Source: Gymnogyps californianus (Eukaryota > Chordata > Aves > Accipitriformes > Cathartidae). From it: 64,000 nucleotides of DNA. Both the position numbers and the translations under genes were made by a program. This document shows positions 37,601 to 48,189 of the stretch, in pieces. The stretch's first letter is position 1. Each line of letters begins with the position of its first letter. Below the pieces are notes generated by a model that saw nothing but the letters and a program-made list of their open reading frames with translations, ran no database searches and was not told the DNA's origin. The stretch lies in contig NC_059472.1 in assembly GCF_018139145.2 (NCBI RefSeq), positions 101,940,877-102,004,876 of the forward strand, written 5' to 3'.

Positions 37601-40600
37601 AGGTGTTAGTAAGTGAAAAAAGCCTGACACCAATATTAAGACCTTTGAGATGAACCACCCATCCCTCCCCCCAAAAAAAACCCCCACACCTTTTATGCAA
37701 AAAACACTCTGCTTCAGTTTGCCCACAGAAACTTGCACTTGAGAAGGCTGTGCCAGGGAAAGGCTCTAATCCCCATAAGTGGGTGCGATGCTACCGCAGC
37801 AGATGGCTGCCTCCCTTCGCACACACAGGACCATCTGCAAGCATCAGATGTGCTTGAGGGTGAGGTCCCCAGCCAGAAGCACCCAAGAGGTTTAGCTACC
37901 CTACCTTCCTTGTCCTGGGATAAGCCACTTAAAACCATGAGGTCAGGATGCTTTGAACAACGAACCCTTCGGTTATCTTGAACTAGGCCTTGTGTTGCAT
38001 GAAAAGGAGAAACAGCCTTCATCCGCTTCTCTTTCTCTGCAGAAGGAGACTACTTTTAAACAGTGGATGCAAATCCTAGCCCTTGGCTTACCAAGCTAAT
38101 TCCTGTTTGGTGCTAACTCTGAGGGGGCAGTGCGAGCAATAAAAGAATGGCAGGGGAAGGTGTAAAGCTCAGGTTTCTCTGAGGATGCCAGCCTTGCACC
38201 AACAATTTCTAAGGGAGAAATAACGTGGAGCCCAGGCATTATTTTTAGAAATATCTTTTCTCACAACCAAACTGGAAGAAGCAAACACAGCAGAGAAATA
38301 GAAGGATGCAGAGATGGTGTACAGTAATGAAACCACAACCCGTGGCAGTAGAGGAAACATGGGCAACTTCTGCACGAGGATACCAAGCTGGGTATCCAAA
38401 GTGCGGTGGCAGTGTGACTGCTCATCTCTGACACCACCACTTCATCACTGAGGCAGAGGAATTTAAATTAGTCAAATCTCTAGTCAAATCAGAAGTCCTT
38501 CCCAACTAAGATAAGCAGGAAAATCTACATATCACTGAGGTCTGAAGGTATTTTCTTCCCTCAAGAGCAGAACCCACTCACCCATTTGAGCGCAAAGGCA
38601 ATGGGATGGTACCCACCCCCTAAGGACTTGCTAATAAAATAGCCGTTCCCTCCTACCTCAAGCATTGACTTTGTGGTCTCCTAATTCCCAGCTCCTTGCT
38701 TCTATGACATTCAACTGGTTCTTCCACAAAACTGCTTCAGCTGAAGGCTGGGGTACTTATCCCCCCCAGGGCTGGCTGTTCCCAGCCTCTCACGCAGGAG
38801 TCCCAAAGACTCCCACCAGCTGATCTCCTCCCAAGCAGCTGCAGTTCCCGGGCTGTGGCTGTGAGAAACAGCGCGTCTGGGCCTCGCTCACACAATTCAC
38901 CTGCGCCAGGAAAGTGAGCCAAGGTGGGGGGGGTGAGGGGCACAGCCAGCCAGCACAGCTCCACAAGAGGTACGGCTACGGCTGCAGCAGGGTTGAAGTC
39001 TGCAGAGTGAAGGAGGCTGCTTCTCCCCTGGAAGGGAAGGGAGAGAAGCAGGGCAGCCAGCAGCCAGCTGTACCAGCCACACTGCCAGAGCCAAATCTGA
39101 CCCCACGCCCCTGAGAGCCAGAGTCTCCACATCACCAGTTTCACCTGGGAAGCAGGTGGATCGGTCACCAGTGCGCAGCAGGGGTACTTACAGTGTGGGC
39201 AAGTCTTGCTCGGCTACAGGAGAAAAGGGGGTTGGGAGCGGTTTTCTTAATGACTAATTTCTTTAAGAATAATCTCTTTTTAAAGAAAAAAAAACTTGCT
39301 TAAAAATAAATGATGTAATCTTAGTTTTTTCCAGCATTTTGACAGGATCTATCCTACCAGATGATGCATTGGACTTGGAATATGCACTTCTAGCAATGCC
39401 TTTTCATTCTGCAGAGTTGAACTGTTTTTGAAGGAGGAGGAAACTCAAATGTTTTCACATTTGAAAGCTGAAAATCTGAACTGTTTTTTTTTGTTTCTGA
39501 TATAGATAGGATGCGAAAGAAGAGAGAAGAAATGGCCCTAAACTGGCAAGACTTGAAAGCAATGCAGTGAGTCTTAAGAAATGTAGTTTCCCTTAGACTC
39601 TTCTTATAAAACCTTTTGTTCAACGTCTCAACACAGTCTCCCACTATGGGGAAAATGTGATTTTACTCCGAATGGTGAGGCTTGAAGTGTTTTAGACTTA
39701 GGGGCAAAAGTCACTCTCATTGTCAGTTTACAATGCAAGCTCCAATTTGATCTGTAGCACCCATGTTGACTCTGCCTCCCTTCCTGCGTGCAGCCTGCCA
39801 GAGGATGCTCCTCGTACCACTACAGCCTCCGCAGCCCTGACACCCGAAGGCCGATCCACTGACTGTAGAAAAGTTTGGGTTGGTGGTGCTAGGGCCCTCC
39901 TCTGTGTTTTGGCACCTTCCCCTTTATTTGAGCTGCTACAATCTGATTACCTCCCATTCCGTGCCTGACTTTTGCCCACACCCCTCAGGGAGCCTCACAC
40001 GCCCAGTGTTCCTCTGGGAACAGGCTGAAGGAGAAGAAAACCCCAAACCGCAAGTACCACAGTGAAGAAAAGTGCACAACTCTCTTTATAGATACAAGCC
40101 TTTTGTTAACAAAAGCATCCTGCCACTTTACAGTACAGGTTTTGATTTACATACCACCTTTGCAAGCTATACTTTATTTCACGCTTGTTTAAAAAAAATA
40201 AGTGCCTAACTTTGTGGCAAGGGCAGCTACAGAATAACTCTTAGTGTCCTTTTCTTCCTCACTGAACAAACAGGAGGAAATCAGACGGTGCTGAAGAGGG
40301 AACAACATTTTGGACACAACCCACCATTCAACCAACACCACTGGAAGTTGTTACAGGGTCAACAGTGCTTTGGTATTATGTTATTTATGCTTTATTGTAT
40401 GCTATTATTGCCTTTTGCAAGCGCCAGCCAAAGTTTCTCCTTCTTGTGAAAGTCAGCTTCTTCAGTCAGAGAGGAAGGGGAAGGATTTTGAAGTAGATCC
40501 CAAGCAGACATTATCCTTCCACATCATCCCATGTTAGGCTAATTCTTAAGCTACCTCTTCCATTAAGGGTGACTCAGCCAGGATCTCAGATATTTTGTAT

Positions 40601-42797
40601 CATCCTCTGGAGCGCAATTTTTCTCCAGTCACGACCTGGAGAGCCTAGAGGACTGGAGCCAGTATAACCACCGAGGCCAAATGTGTTAAGTGTGGTGGTT
40701 TGAAGGCCTGGCTGGTGCTTTTTTGCACACCTGGAAGCCTGGAACAGGGCAGGACCACTCCCCTGGAAATCACCAGTGTTGAGGCTGTAACTTGGGTGTT
40801 CAGGAGAGGAATGTAGCCTTGGAAAAAACTTTTTCATGTTTTACTTTGGAGTATGGAAAAAGTAAATGCCTTCAAAAATGATTCTACAGAGGGAGCTTGG
40901 ATTAGGAGCTTGACTTCACCTGCTGCACAGGCGTATCAGTGCCAGCACAAAGGCTGGGGTCCAGAATATGAGAGTGAGCATCCAGGCAAACAATTCTTAC
41001 AGAAGAGACACGTGACATTGTTTTTTACGTTGAAATGCATGGACACTAATCAGAGACTTCACAGTATAAACAGTATGCATAAAACCTGTGCCTTTGAAAA
41101 TCTATTAATCATAATCATGAATCTACATGTTCTTGATATACAGAACTGTGAATCATTTTATAGAGAATTAGATTCCTTCTAGTTTATATCAAACGAGATT
41201 GTGAAACCTTTTTAGTATTAGAGAGTAGAAGATCTCAACTAATAAAACCTGTATTTTGAATTAAATTTCGGTCCCACTGAGGACAAGGGAAAAGTATAAT
41301 TGAATTAGGGATTCATTTATAAAATCACAAATATTAGAGTTAAGTATCATCATAGCTGTAGGTGACTGCAAGAAAAATATGACCATTTAAAGGCATTCCT
41401 AGTAACTGCATAGGTTGTTGAAAGTCTGCCTACTGTTTCAAAATACCCCTTTGTTTAAATCAGATGTTCCCTGCACTGTAGCTAGTACTAAAGACCTTTG
41501 AAAGTTTTGGTATCACGTGTTGTAGTAAAGACTTGTACTTTCTTTCTTGAATTTTCCAAATCCTGTCCACTTCCTTATGACCTACGTAGCTCCCCATCGG
41601 TTTTAGGCTGCTATTTCCATTTTAGTTTAGGGCTTCAAGCACTCTGAGCTTGGCTCAGCAAAGCACCAAAGTATACACATAACTAAACACGATATGTCAC
41701 CCTTTTTATGAGGTTAGTTATTACTAGATTTAGCTATATTTTCTTGTATAATTATAGTAAATTTCAGCTACAATCAATAATATTTTTTCCCATCACTAAC
41801 AATATAACAAGATTAGATTATTGTATATGCACATTATATATGTGTGCAGTATGTGTGAACACACAGCAAATGCATTCAGTTACAGTGTTCACACACATGC
41901 CTATAAGTTAATGCATACAAATATGCACATGCACAATAATCTAAAGATAGTGCACAGCTTCACCGTCTAGTGCCATATCTAAAGCACTTCTTTTGATTAG
42001 AACTTAGATTGAAGGCTATCAGCCACCCAAAACAATACATCCTTGAGCTGCATCCCATTATATCATTCTGATTGCTACTACTTAATAAATACACCCTTCC
42101 TCGAGATACTTCATTTTATACTTACATTTATTATCTAACGGTTGTTCTAACGTACCTTTGGGATAATCAATCAAAATACCCAAGCAACAATCCTTTCCCC
42201 ATATTTTCAAGTAATCAGAATACTTACACTTATTCTTTTTTTCTTCTGCACGCAGGTTTATTTCGTTTTACTTCAGATAAGACTGAGCAGGGATTATATT
42301 TTCCTTATTTTGACCCATTTCTTTCCGGAAACTAACTTTATTTTGGCTCTGATATGTCAAAGCACCGGAGCATTAGATAAAATTTAATGAAAATTGCAGT
42401 CCTATGGGATTTAAGCATACCCTTTTATGCTTTGCTGAAATTAGGAATTTCAGCAGGGAGACATCTAGAAGTTTTGGTAGTTTTCTCAAGTATTGCCAGT
42501 GAACAGATAAAACTCATGTTATTTGCTGAGTCTCAGCTGAACAGTATACACGTGCCGATAATCCAGTCCTAACCTGAACGATGACATTAAAAACCAGTGG
42601 CCAGTTTAACTGTGCTGTTATTCTTAGATTTCTAACTTAAATTTACAACTATGTAACAGCTAAATTGTCAGCATATTTTCTTTCACAGTTGCAATACAAA
42701 AACTACCAAATCTGATTTTTTTTTTAAGTTCTGCTTATGGGAGAATCCTATCAGCTGCAAAATCACCAGGTTTATAAAGTCAGTCACCCAAAGATAG
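31680..42797. other. intergenic spacer between NRSN1 and DCDC2, no gene seen
   Basis: About 11 kb, moderately GC-rich at 33.9-39.2 kb and AT-rich elsewhere. Open frames up to about 154 codons occur on both strands in the GC-richer part. They show no recognisable domains and overlap one another, as chance frames do. There is an A17 run near 35653-35669 and an 11-bp-arm inverted repeat at 41852-41895. Nothing else is resolved. Confidence 0.55.
41852..41895. repeat. inverted repeat, 11-bp arms, 22-base loop
   Basis: TGTGTGAACAC (41852-41862) is the exact reverse complement of GTGTTCACACA (41885-41895). The surrounding region is rich in TG/CA and AT, so it may have arisen from simple-sequence slippage. 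Confidence 0.7.
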
Positions 42798-42802
42798 ACT
42801 TA
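42798..42802. repeat. 5-bp target site duplication (left copy)
   Basis: ACTTA directly precedes the LTR and recurs at 43386-43390. Confidence 0.9.
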
Positions 42803-43385
42803 TGTCCTGGTTTCGGCTAGGACAGAGTTAATTTTCTTCCTAGTAGCTGGTATAGTGCTGTGTTTTGGATTTAGTAGGAAAATAATGTTGATAACACACT
42901 GATGGTTTTAGTTGTTGCTAAGTAGTGTTTATACTAAGTCAAGGATTTCTCAGCTTCTCGTGCCCAGCCAGCAAGAAGGCTGGAGGGGGCACAAGAAGTT
43001 GGGAGGGGACACAGCCAGGACAGCTGACCCAAACTGGCCAAAGGAATATTCCATACCATATGACATCATGCCCAGTATATAAACTGGGGGGAGTTAACTG
43101 GGAGGGGGGATCGCGGCTCGGGAACTAACTGGGCATCGGTCAACAAGTGGTGAGCAATTGCATTGTGCACCACTTGCTTTGTATAGTTTAATTCTTTTAG
43201 TATTGCTATTGTCATATTATTATTATCATTATCATTGTTTTTCATTCCTTTCTGTCCTATTAAACTGTCTTTATCTCAACTCACGAGTTTTTTTTTCCTG
43301 ATTCTCTCCCCCATCCCAGGGGTGGGGGGGCAGTGAGCGAGCGGCTGCGTGGTGCTTAGCTGCCGGCTGGGGTTAAACCACGACA
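42803..43385 (+). mobile_element. solo LTR, 583 bp, plus orientation (family copy 2)
   Basis: Begins TGTCCTGGTTTCGGCT and ends GGTTAAACCACGACA, with TG...CA termini and perfect ACTTA duplications. It has a TATA box TATATAAA at 43076-43083 and an ATTAAA polyadenylation signal at 43259-43264, so the U3, R and U5 parts can be followed. No retroviral coding sequence adjoins it. It is the same family as 12955-13541 but in the opposite orientation, and looks better preserved (for example CGTGGT where copy 1 has CATG). The family is abundant in neoavian birds in my experience. Confidence 0.95.
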
Positions 43386-43390
43386 ACTTA
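43386..43390. repeat. 5-bp target site duplication (right copy)
   Basis: ACTTA directly follows the LTR and matches 42798-42802. Confidence 0.9.
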
Positions 43391-46182
43391 ACATTGAACA
43401 GGCCTTGATAAGAGACAAAAGACGGAATATCTGTATGCTAGTTCTCTTTAATAGCAAACTGTTTTTAAAAATAAAACCAAAATAAGGACACAAGTCTTAA
43501 AAAAACCTCACAACTGTTGCATATAAGCTTAATAAAATAACATTATATAAGCTTAACAAAATAATGTTTTTCTCATGTAAAACTGAGTTAAGCCATCACA
43601 CCCAGCAAATCCAGACAGAAAAACTATTAGCAAGACCACCTGTATGCTTCTTGTTTAATTTCTACTTTAACATCAGAATTATTTCTTACGCATAAACTAA
43701 TTTCTCTATATAAAAGAACCTGATATAAAATTCATGTTGTCAGTGTTGTAAGGTGAATGATAAAACGGTTATACCTCTATTTCCAAAAAAGTCTGATTTG
43801 CTATTCTGAAGAAATATATCCTGTCTTTCTTACAAGAAAACAGAGGGGAAAACATTTTAAAGGCTGAATAACACTCATAGGGACTTCATGTTCCCATGAA
43901 AGAAAATGATCATATTACACTTCCCTAGAATTTAGTTTAAGCTTTTAAATTACTCTTATTGATATCTGTAAGTCTTTTAAGCATGGAAGACACCAAACGT
44001 TTGGGGAAAAGCAAAGAAATGATAGAAACTGTTGGCAGACAGAAGCTATAAATAGAAACCAAAGGGAGAAAAGTATCACCATGCAAATCCCTCAGTTTCT
44101 TCTAAATATTGTTTCTAGGTACAACATTTTGAGGCAAACGTTCTCTAAACTAAGTATTGCCATCAGACATTTTTGGGTGTCGATTTAACTTTAAACTTTT
44201 GAGGATGAGGAACATCTCAGAGGTTGTTCAAGTCTTAATCCGCAATAAAATGACAGCAAGTACAGTCCTGTATTTGGTACACCATTAACTTCTAGCGAAG
44301 AGCCCATTCATCATAATGTCAATACAAGATTACCGTCATTTGTCTGGATTCAGCAACACATTTAAGCCCATGCTTACTGGTAAGCATATGAACTATTCAG
44401 CTCTAAGTGAGCAAAGATGCAGCGTTGGCCATTTTCCTTGGTCAGCTTTGCACAGAAGGTTCAGTGGGTAGGTTCCCCTAAGCAACCCGAGGAGAGAGAG
44501 CTGCCTTCTCTGGCTGGTTAAGTATTGTTTGAGGGCTTTTAATGCTACTGCATATATTGTTCCAGTGCAGGATTAACTATAAAGGTACCTAGAGGATTTC
44601 TGTGTGTCATTTTTCCTCACTAGCACATACAGTTATTTTATTCATTCCGGTTGGGGGCGGGGGGGCAAAGGTTCTTGTTTTTTATTTCCGCTTAATTTTA
44701 AATGTCTTCTTAAATCCCAGTGAAATCAAAGATATTTGAGCATAGGCTTAATTGCTGTATCAAATAAAAGAAGTATACATACTTGCTTAAGAGCTTGCCT
44801 AAATTTGGAGCTTATTTTGAACTGATCACAAATGTAACATTCCCTCAGATCTTTGTCAGACAGTTCAACAAAGGACACACGAATCATAGACAATTCAGAG
44901 ATGCTGCAGGGCAAACTGTTCTAACCTTGTTCCTATGGTTTTTAACATTATGTTCTTTATACTTAAATTGCCAATACTCAGAAACATGCTGAAGGATCTC
45001 TATGTATTTCTACTCCATTGGAAAAATATATTTAATAGTTAGTGGAAAAAGTGAAGATGATTGTATGAGTTTCACTCATGACAAGTGGTTCTTCATATTC
45101 CTCAAACGGTGCTTCAAGTTCTATTTGTTCATAAAAGTAATTTTTGTCTTAATGGCATGAAATCAACAAAAATGACATTTAGTTTCTCATAGTAATAATT
45201 TACCAGCATTGATGATAAGAAAACCCACTATTTCTTTTGTATAATTAATGAAATTATGCTCAGGGCTGTATTTCTATGAACTACAAATTATTCCCATTAC
45301 TAACAGAGAAACGATAAGAGCAATGGAATTGGTGTCATTAAGAGAACTAATACTGTGGATCAATGCCTTATTTAGTAATGCAAATTAAGCCACAGCCTGT
45401 CAGGAGCCCGCTTGCTCAAAAAGATGATGACACACTTCCAACCATTAAGGCTACGTAAAGGATTCATAAATGCAGCAATTGTTGCTGACTTTTACAGAAA
45501 ACTGGCGGGCTCATCCTAACGTGTTTCATATTAAAATGGCTTCATTGACAGCAATGGTTTCATGGCAATTTCAGTCTGAATCCAGGACTATTAATTTTTT
45601 TCATTAATAAATTAAATTTCACATACACTGAATTACAAATCCATCCACACTCAACTTTTGAAACTAATCTGCTACATGTTCTTCCTTTACTTTTTTTTCA
45701 CTATGATAACAATTCACTGTTTAGTGAATCGGTGCAGGACAATCAGCAAAAGTTCTTGCTGTAAATGGGAACAAGCTGCAGTATTTTAGGCTGTCTACAT
45801 ACATTCATAGTGCTAAATAAGTGCTATTTATGAATGTAAAAACTAATGATTCTAATTAATATATTGAAAATCCACTATTTAGTAACATTAGGACTGACAC
45901 CTTATTATAGTACACCATTTTTTGTGAGCATAAGTCCACTAAGTGAGGAACATATTCTAATTATATCTTAATGTTATGCCTGGAAATCATATATATCATG
46001 TGGAATTTTAAAGGAAAAACTACATATGTCCTCATTAAAAGGCAAAAATTGTTTATCTTTTCTGAACAAATCTGCAAAGAAGTTTTGACATTGAATTTGG
46101 GTGGGTTTTTTTTTCCTTTTTCTGGAACAGTGTAATTTTTGTGATTATTATTGCTAACCATATTATACCACAGAATAGTTCA
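43391..46182. other. intergenic DNA downstream of DCDC2, no gene seen
   Basis: AT-rich sequence with no open frame above 70 codons. A short imperfect tandem pair, period 24 bp, lies at 43521-43568. The stretch 45240-45600 is discussed as a possible regulatory element. Confidence 0.55.
43521..43568. repeat. imperfect tandem duplication, 24-bp unit
   Basis: ATATAAGCTTAATAAAATAA and ATATAAGCTTAACAAAATAA start 24 bases apart, differing by one base over the 20 compared. Confidence 0.75.
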
Positions 46183-46188
46183 TTTATT
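46183..46188 (-). terminator. DCDC2: DCDC2 polyadenylation signal candidate
   Basis: AATAAA on the minus strand, about 265 bases downstream of the DCDC2 stop codon. It is the nearest canonical hexamer and usage is inferred. Longer 3' ends are possible. Confidence 0.4.
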
Positions 46189-46450
46189 TCTAATACTACT
46201 ATACAGTACTCTTGTATTTCCCCCCTCAAATTCTATTGGAAAATCTCACCTTGTAAAAATAATTCTATGTTCTTCTAGTAGCTATTAGTGTTTGTTTTCT
46301 ATATCAGTCCATATGGCATTATCATCTCAAGACTCAATATGTGGGTACTCAACCTATCTTCCCATTATAAGTTATCAATCACAAAAAATAACATGCTTTA
46401 TATTTAAAGTATTATAATCTTTCATTTTCTGCTCATTACATTTTTTCTAT
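46183..46450 (-). other. DCDC2: DCDC2 3' untranslated region (minimum extent)
   Basis: AT-rich noncoding sequence from the stop codon to the first canonical poly(A) hexamer on the minus strand. Confidence 0.4.
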
Positions 46451-46558
46451 CTATGCAACTGCAGCATAGTCATTGCTCTGGTCATTTTTTTCACTTTCCT
46501 GTGGGCTGGTGATTGTCACCCTTGGATTTGTGGATGTTTTTTCAAGATGGGAATCAAC
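46451..46558 (-). CDS. DCDC2: DCDC2, last coding exon (C-terminal 35 residues and stop)
   Basis: DCDC2 is a doublecortin-family microtubule-binding protein of neurons and primary cilia. On the minus strand, the acceptor CCTTTTTCTCTAG leads into a phase-0 frame reading VDSHLEKTSTNPRVTITSPQ, continuing ESEKNDQSND and ending YAAVA, with a TAG stop at 46453-46451. The ITSP(Q/E)E segment and the YAAVA end match the human protein as I recall it. The frame joins exactly to the exon at 47848-48189. At 36 codons this exon is too short to stand out as an open frame and was found from its splice sites. The C-terminal A-V-A has the hydrophobic-x-hydrophobic form of a class II PDZ ligand, which is my inference. 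Confidence 0.95.
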   Translation of the reverse strand, partial: VDSHLEKTSTNPRVTITSPQESEKNDQSNDYAAVA

Positions 46559-47847
46559 CTAGAGAAAAAGGACAGGTACTGTTAACTTCATCGGGTAACA
46601 AAGATTTCACTTCATTTCAATACAATGTTAGCACTTCATACTAAAATTTCCACAAGGTATTCTTAATGTGAAAAAATGTTTTCCAAGAGTGATCACATTA
46701 ACATTTTCCTTTACCTCATACTTATATACCTTCCAAAGGAGAAAGTACTCAAATTAGAGGTTCCCCCCAGTGCTTTCATCAAACATCCAGTTACCCACAT
46801 ATCCATATAAAGTGAATGCTCACTCACTTTCTCCACTTGCATAAATAACTTCAACTTTTCTAAAAACAAACAAAGAAATCAATAAATCAAGCATAGAATA
46901 AATTCAGGGCCCAAGAAAATGTCACGTTACTCAGCTCTCTTAACTGAAAAATGTTCTTGTGTGTCATACAGAAACACAAGAAAGCCCAGCTGTAAGGTGC
47001 AAGAAACCATTCCCAGTGTCACAAGAAGCAGAGAAAGAGTCTGTTTTTCAGCAGCCTATAGGCAGGCAATATGCAGCAAGTTGTTCTGCTTCTGACGCTC
47101 AAGAATACCACTCTTCCCAGATCTGGATTCTCCACATCCCAGATCTGGATTCTCCGCATCAAACAAAACACTTCGTTTCCCACATTCTGTTCGCTGGTCA
47201 GTTCATCTGACAGCCAGGGTAGTCCACTTTATTTTTCTGGGCTGCATGCCTCCATCTAAGCCAACAGCGTGTTACTGTGTCTCCTAAAGTAATAGGATAT
47301 TTGCTTTTAAACCAACTAAAGCCCTTTGCTTTGAGGATCTTGTTCATCTCCACTTTCTTTTCCAATTTCTAAGAAAAGGAGATGAAACTTCCACAAAGCA
47401 GTGGCAAGAGCCCTTTATGAGATGCAACTTCTGTGAAAGTCAACTCATCAAAATAATGAGGCACTGTGGTTTCATGAGCACATCTTTCTGCTCTGTCCTA
47501 AAGGACAATGTAGTGTGGAAATACACAATGATTATGCTTTTCTGGAAATTGCAAGAATTGTTTTTATTACTTTTTTTCAAAATTTAGCATACTCAGGAAA
47601 GCAGGAGATGCAGATTCATCAAATAGCGAGAAACATCTGCTTTCTCAGTTGGAAAGCATATAATGTAATTACTGATGTAACTGATCTATACAGATGGAAA
47701 ACAGCTTTTCCACAAACTGAAGTTCTCATAAATGCTCTCAGGACCTTATCAGGAGTGAGCTACTTAGAAACTAGCTGAGAAGCCTGAGGCTGAGATGAAT
47801 GAGGAACAATAACTTAAGAACAACAAACTGAACGAATAAACACTCAC
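46559..47847 (-). other. DCDC2: DCDC2 last intron (1289 bp)
   Basis: Minus-strand intron from donor CAG|GTGAGTG (47847) to acceptor TTTTTCTCTAG (46559). It contains a 22-bp tandem duplication at 47116-47159. The open frame running past 47848 is the retained-intron continuation of the exon, not coding sequence. Confidence 0.9.
47116..47159. repeat. 22-bp tandem duplication
   Basis: Two head-to-tail copies of a unit beginning CCCAGATCTGGATTCTCC, differing at one position (CCACAT against CCGCAT). Each holds the perfect 10-base palindrome CCAGATCTGG. Confidence 0.85.
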
Positions 47848-48189
47848 CTGGTTCTGACTGTCAGAATCCTCTTCTTTTATTTCTTCTTCAGGCTGAAGAT
47901 CACCTTGGTAGTTCAAGTGCTCCATTCCCTCACCATTTTCTTCATTTTTCTTGCCATTTAAATGGATAAGTTCCTCTTCCTCTGCTTGGTCAACATTCTC
48001 TGTTTCTTCTGCTTCATCTTCATAATTCTCATTTAATTTCTTCTTTTCCACTTCACTTCTTTCTTTAACAGTTTCCCCACTTTGCTCTCCATTCACTTCT
48101 GGATATTCTTCCTCTCCTCTATATGCCTCCTCTCCCCTGTCATTTTCCTCTTCTGCATTTTCTTCTTCATCTACAGTTTCTGCTGGCCT
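47848..48189 (-). CDS. DCDC2: DCDC2, penultimate coding exon (acidic tail, 114 residues)
   Basis: Minus-strand exon of 342 bases, phase 0 at both ends, between acceptor CTTTCACCAG and donor CAG|GTGAGTG. It encodes RPAETVDEEENAEEENDRGE, continuing as a Glu/Asp/Asn-rich, low-complexity region and ending EEEIKEEDSDSQNQ. The opening RPAE.VDEEE matches human DCDC2; the rest keeps only the acidic character and motifs such as NG..EENGE. It has no predicted fold and is best read as a disordered tail following the doublecortin domains, which lie outside this window. Its first residue follows directly from the VPLDQ end of the exon at 60434-60534. A strong acidic coding bias contrasts with the AT-rich introns on both sides. 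Confidence 0.95.

Noticed and set aside
33021..39168. Overlapping open frames of 100-154 codons on both strands (for example 33219-33680, 37008-37472, 38737-39168)
   Set aside because: They occur in the GC-richer spacer on both strands with no domain, no supporting splice sites and no family resemblance.
47764..47847. Continuation of the DCDC2 acidic frame past 47848 (VSVYSFSLLFLSYCSS)
   Set aside because: A consensus donor CAG|GTGAGTG lies at 47848/47847 and the spliced product matches the known C-terminus; the rest is intron.
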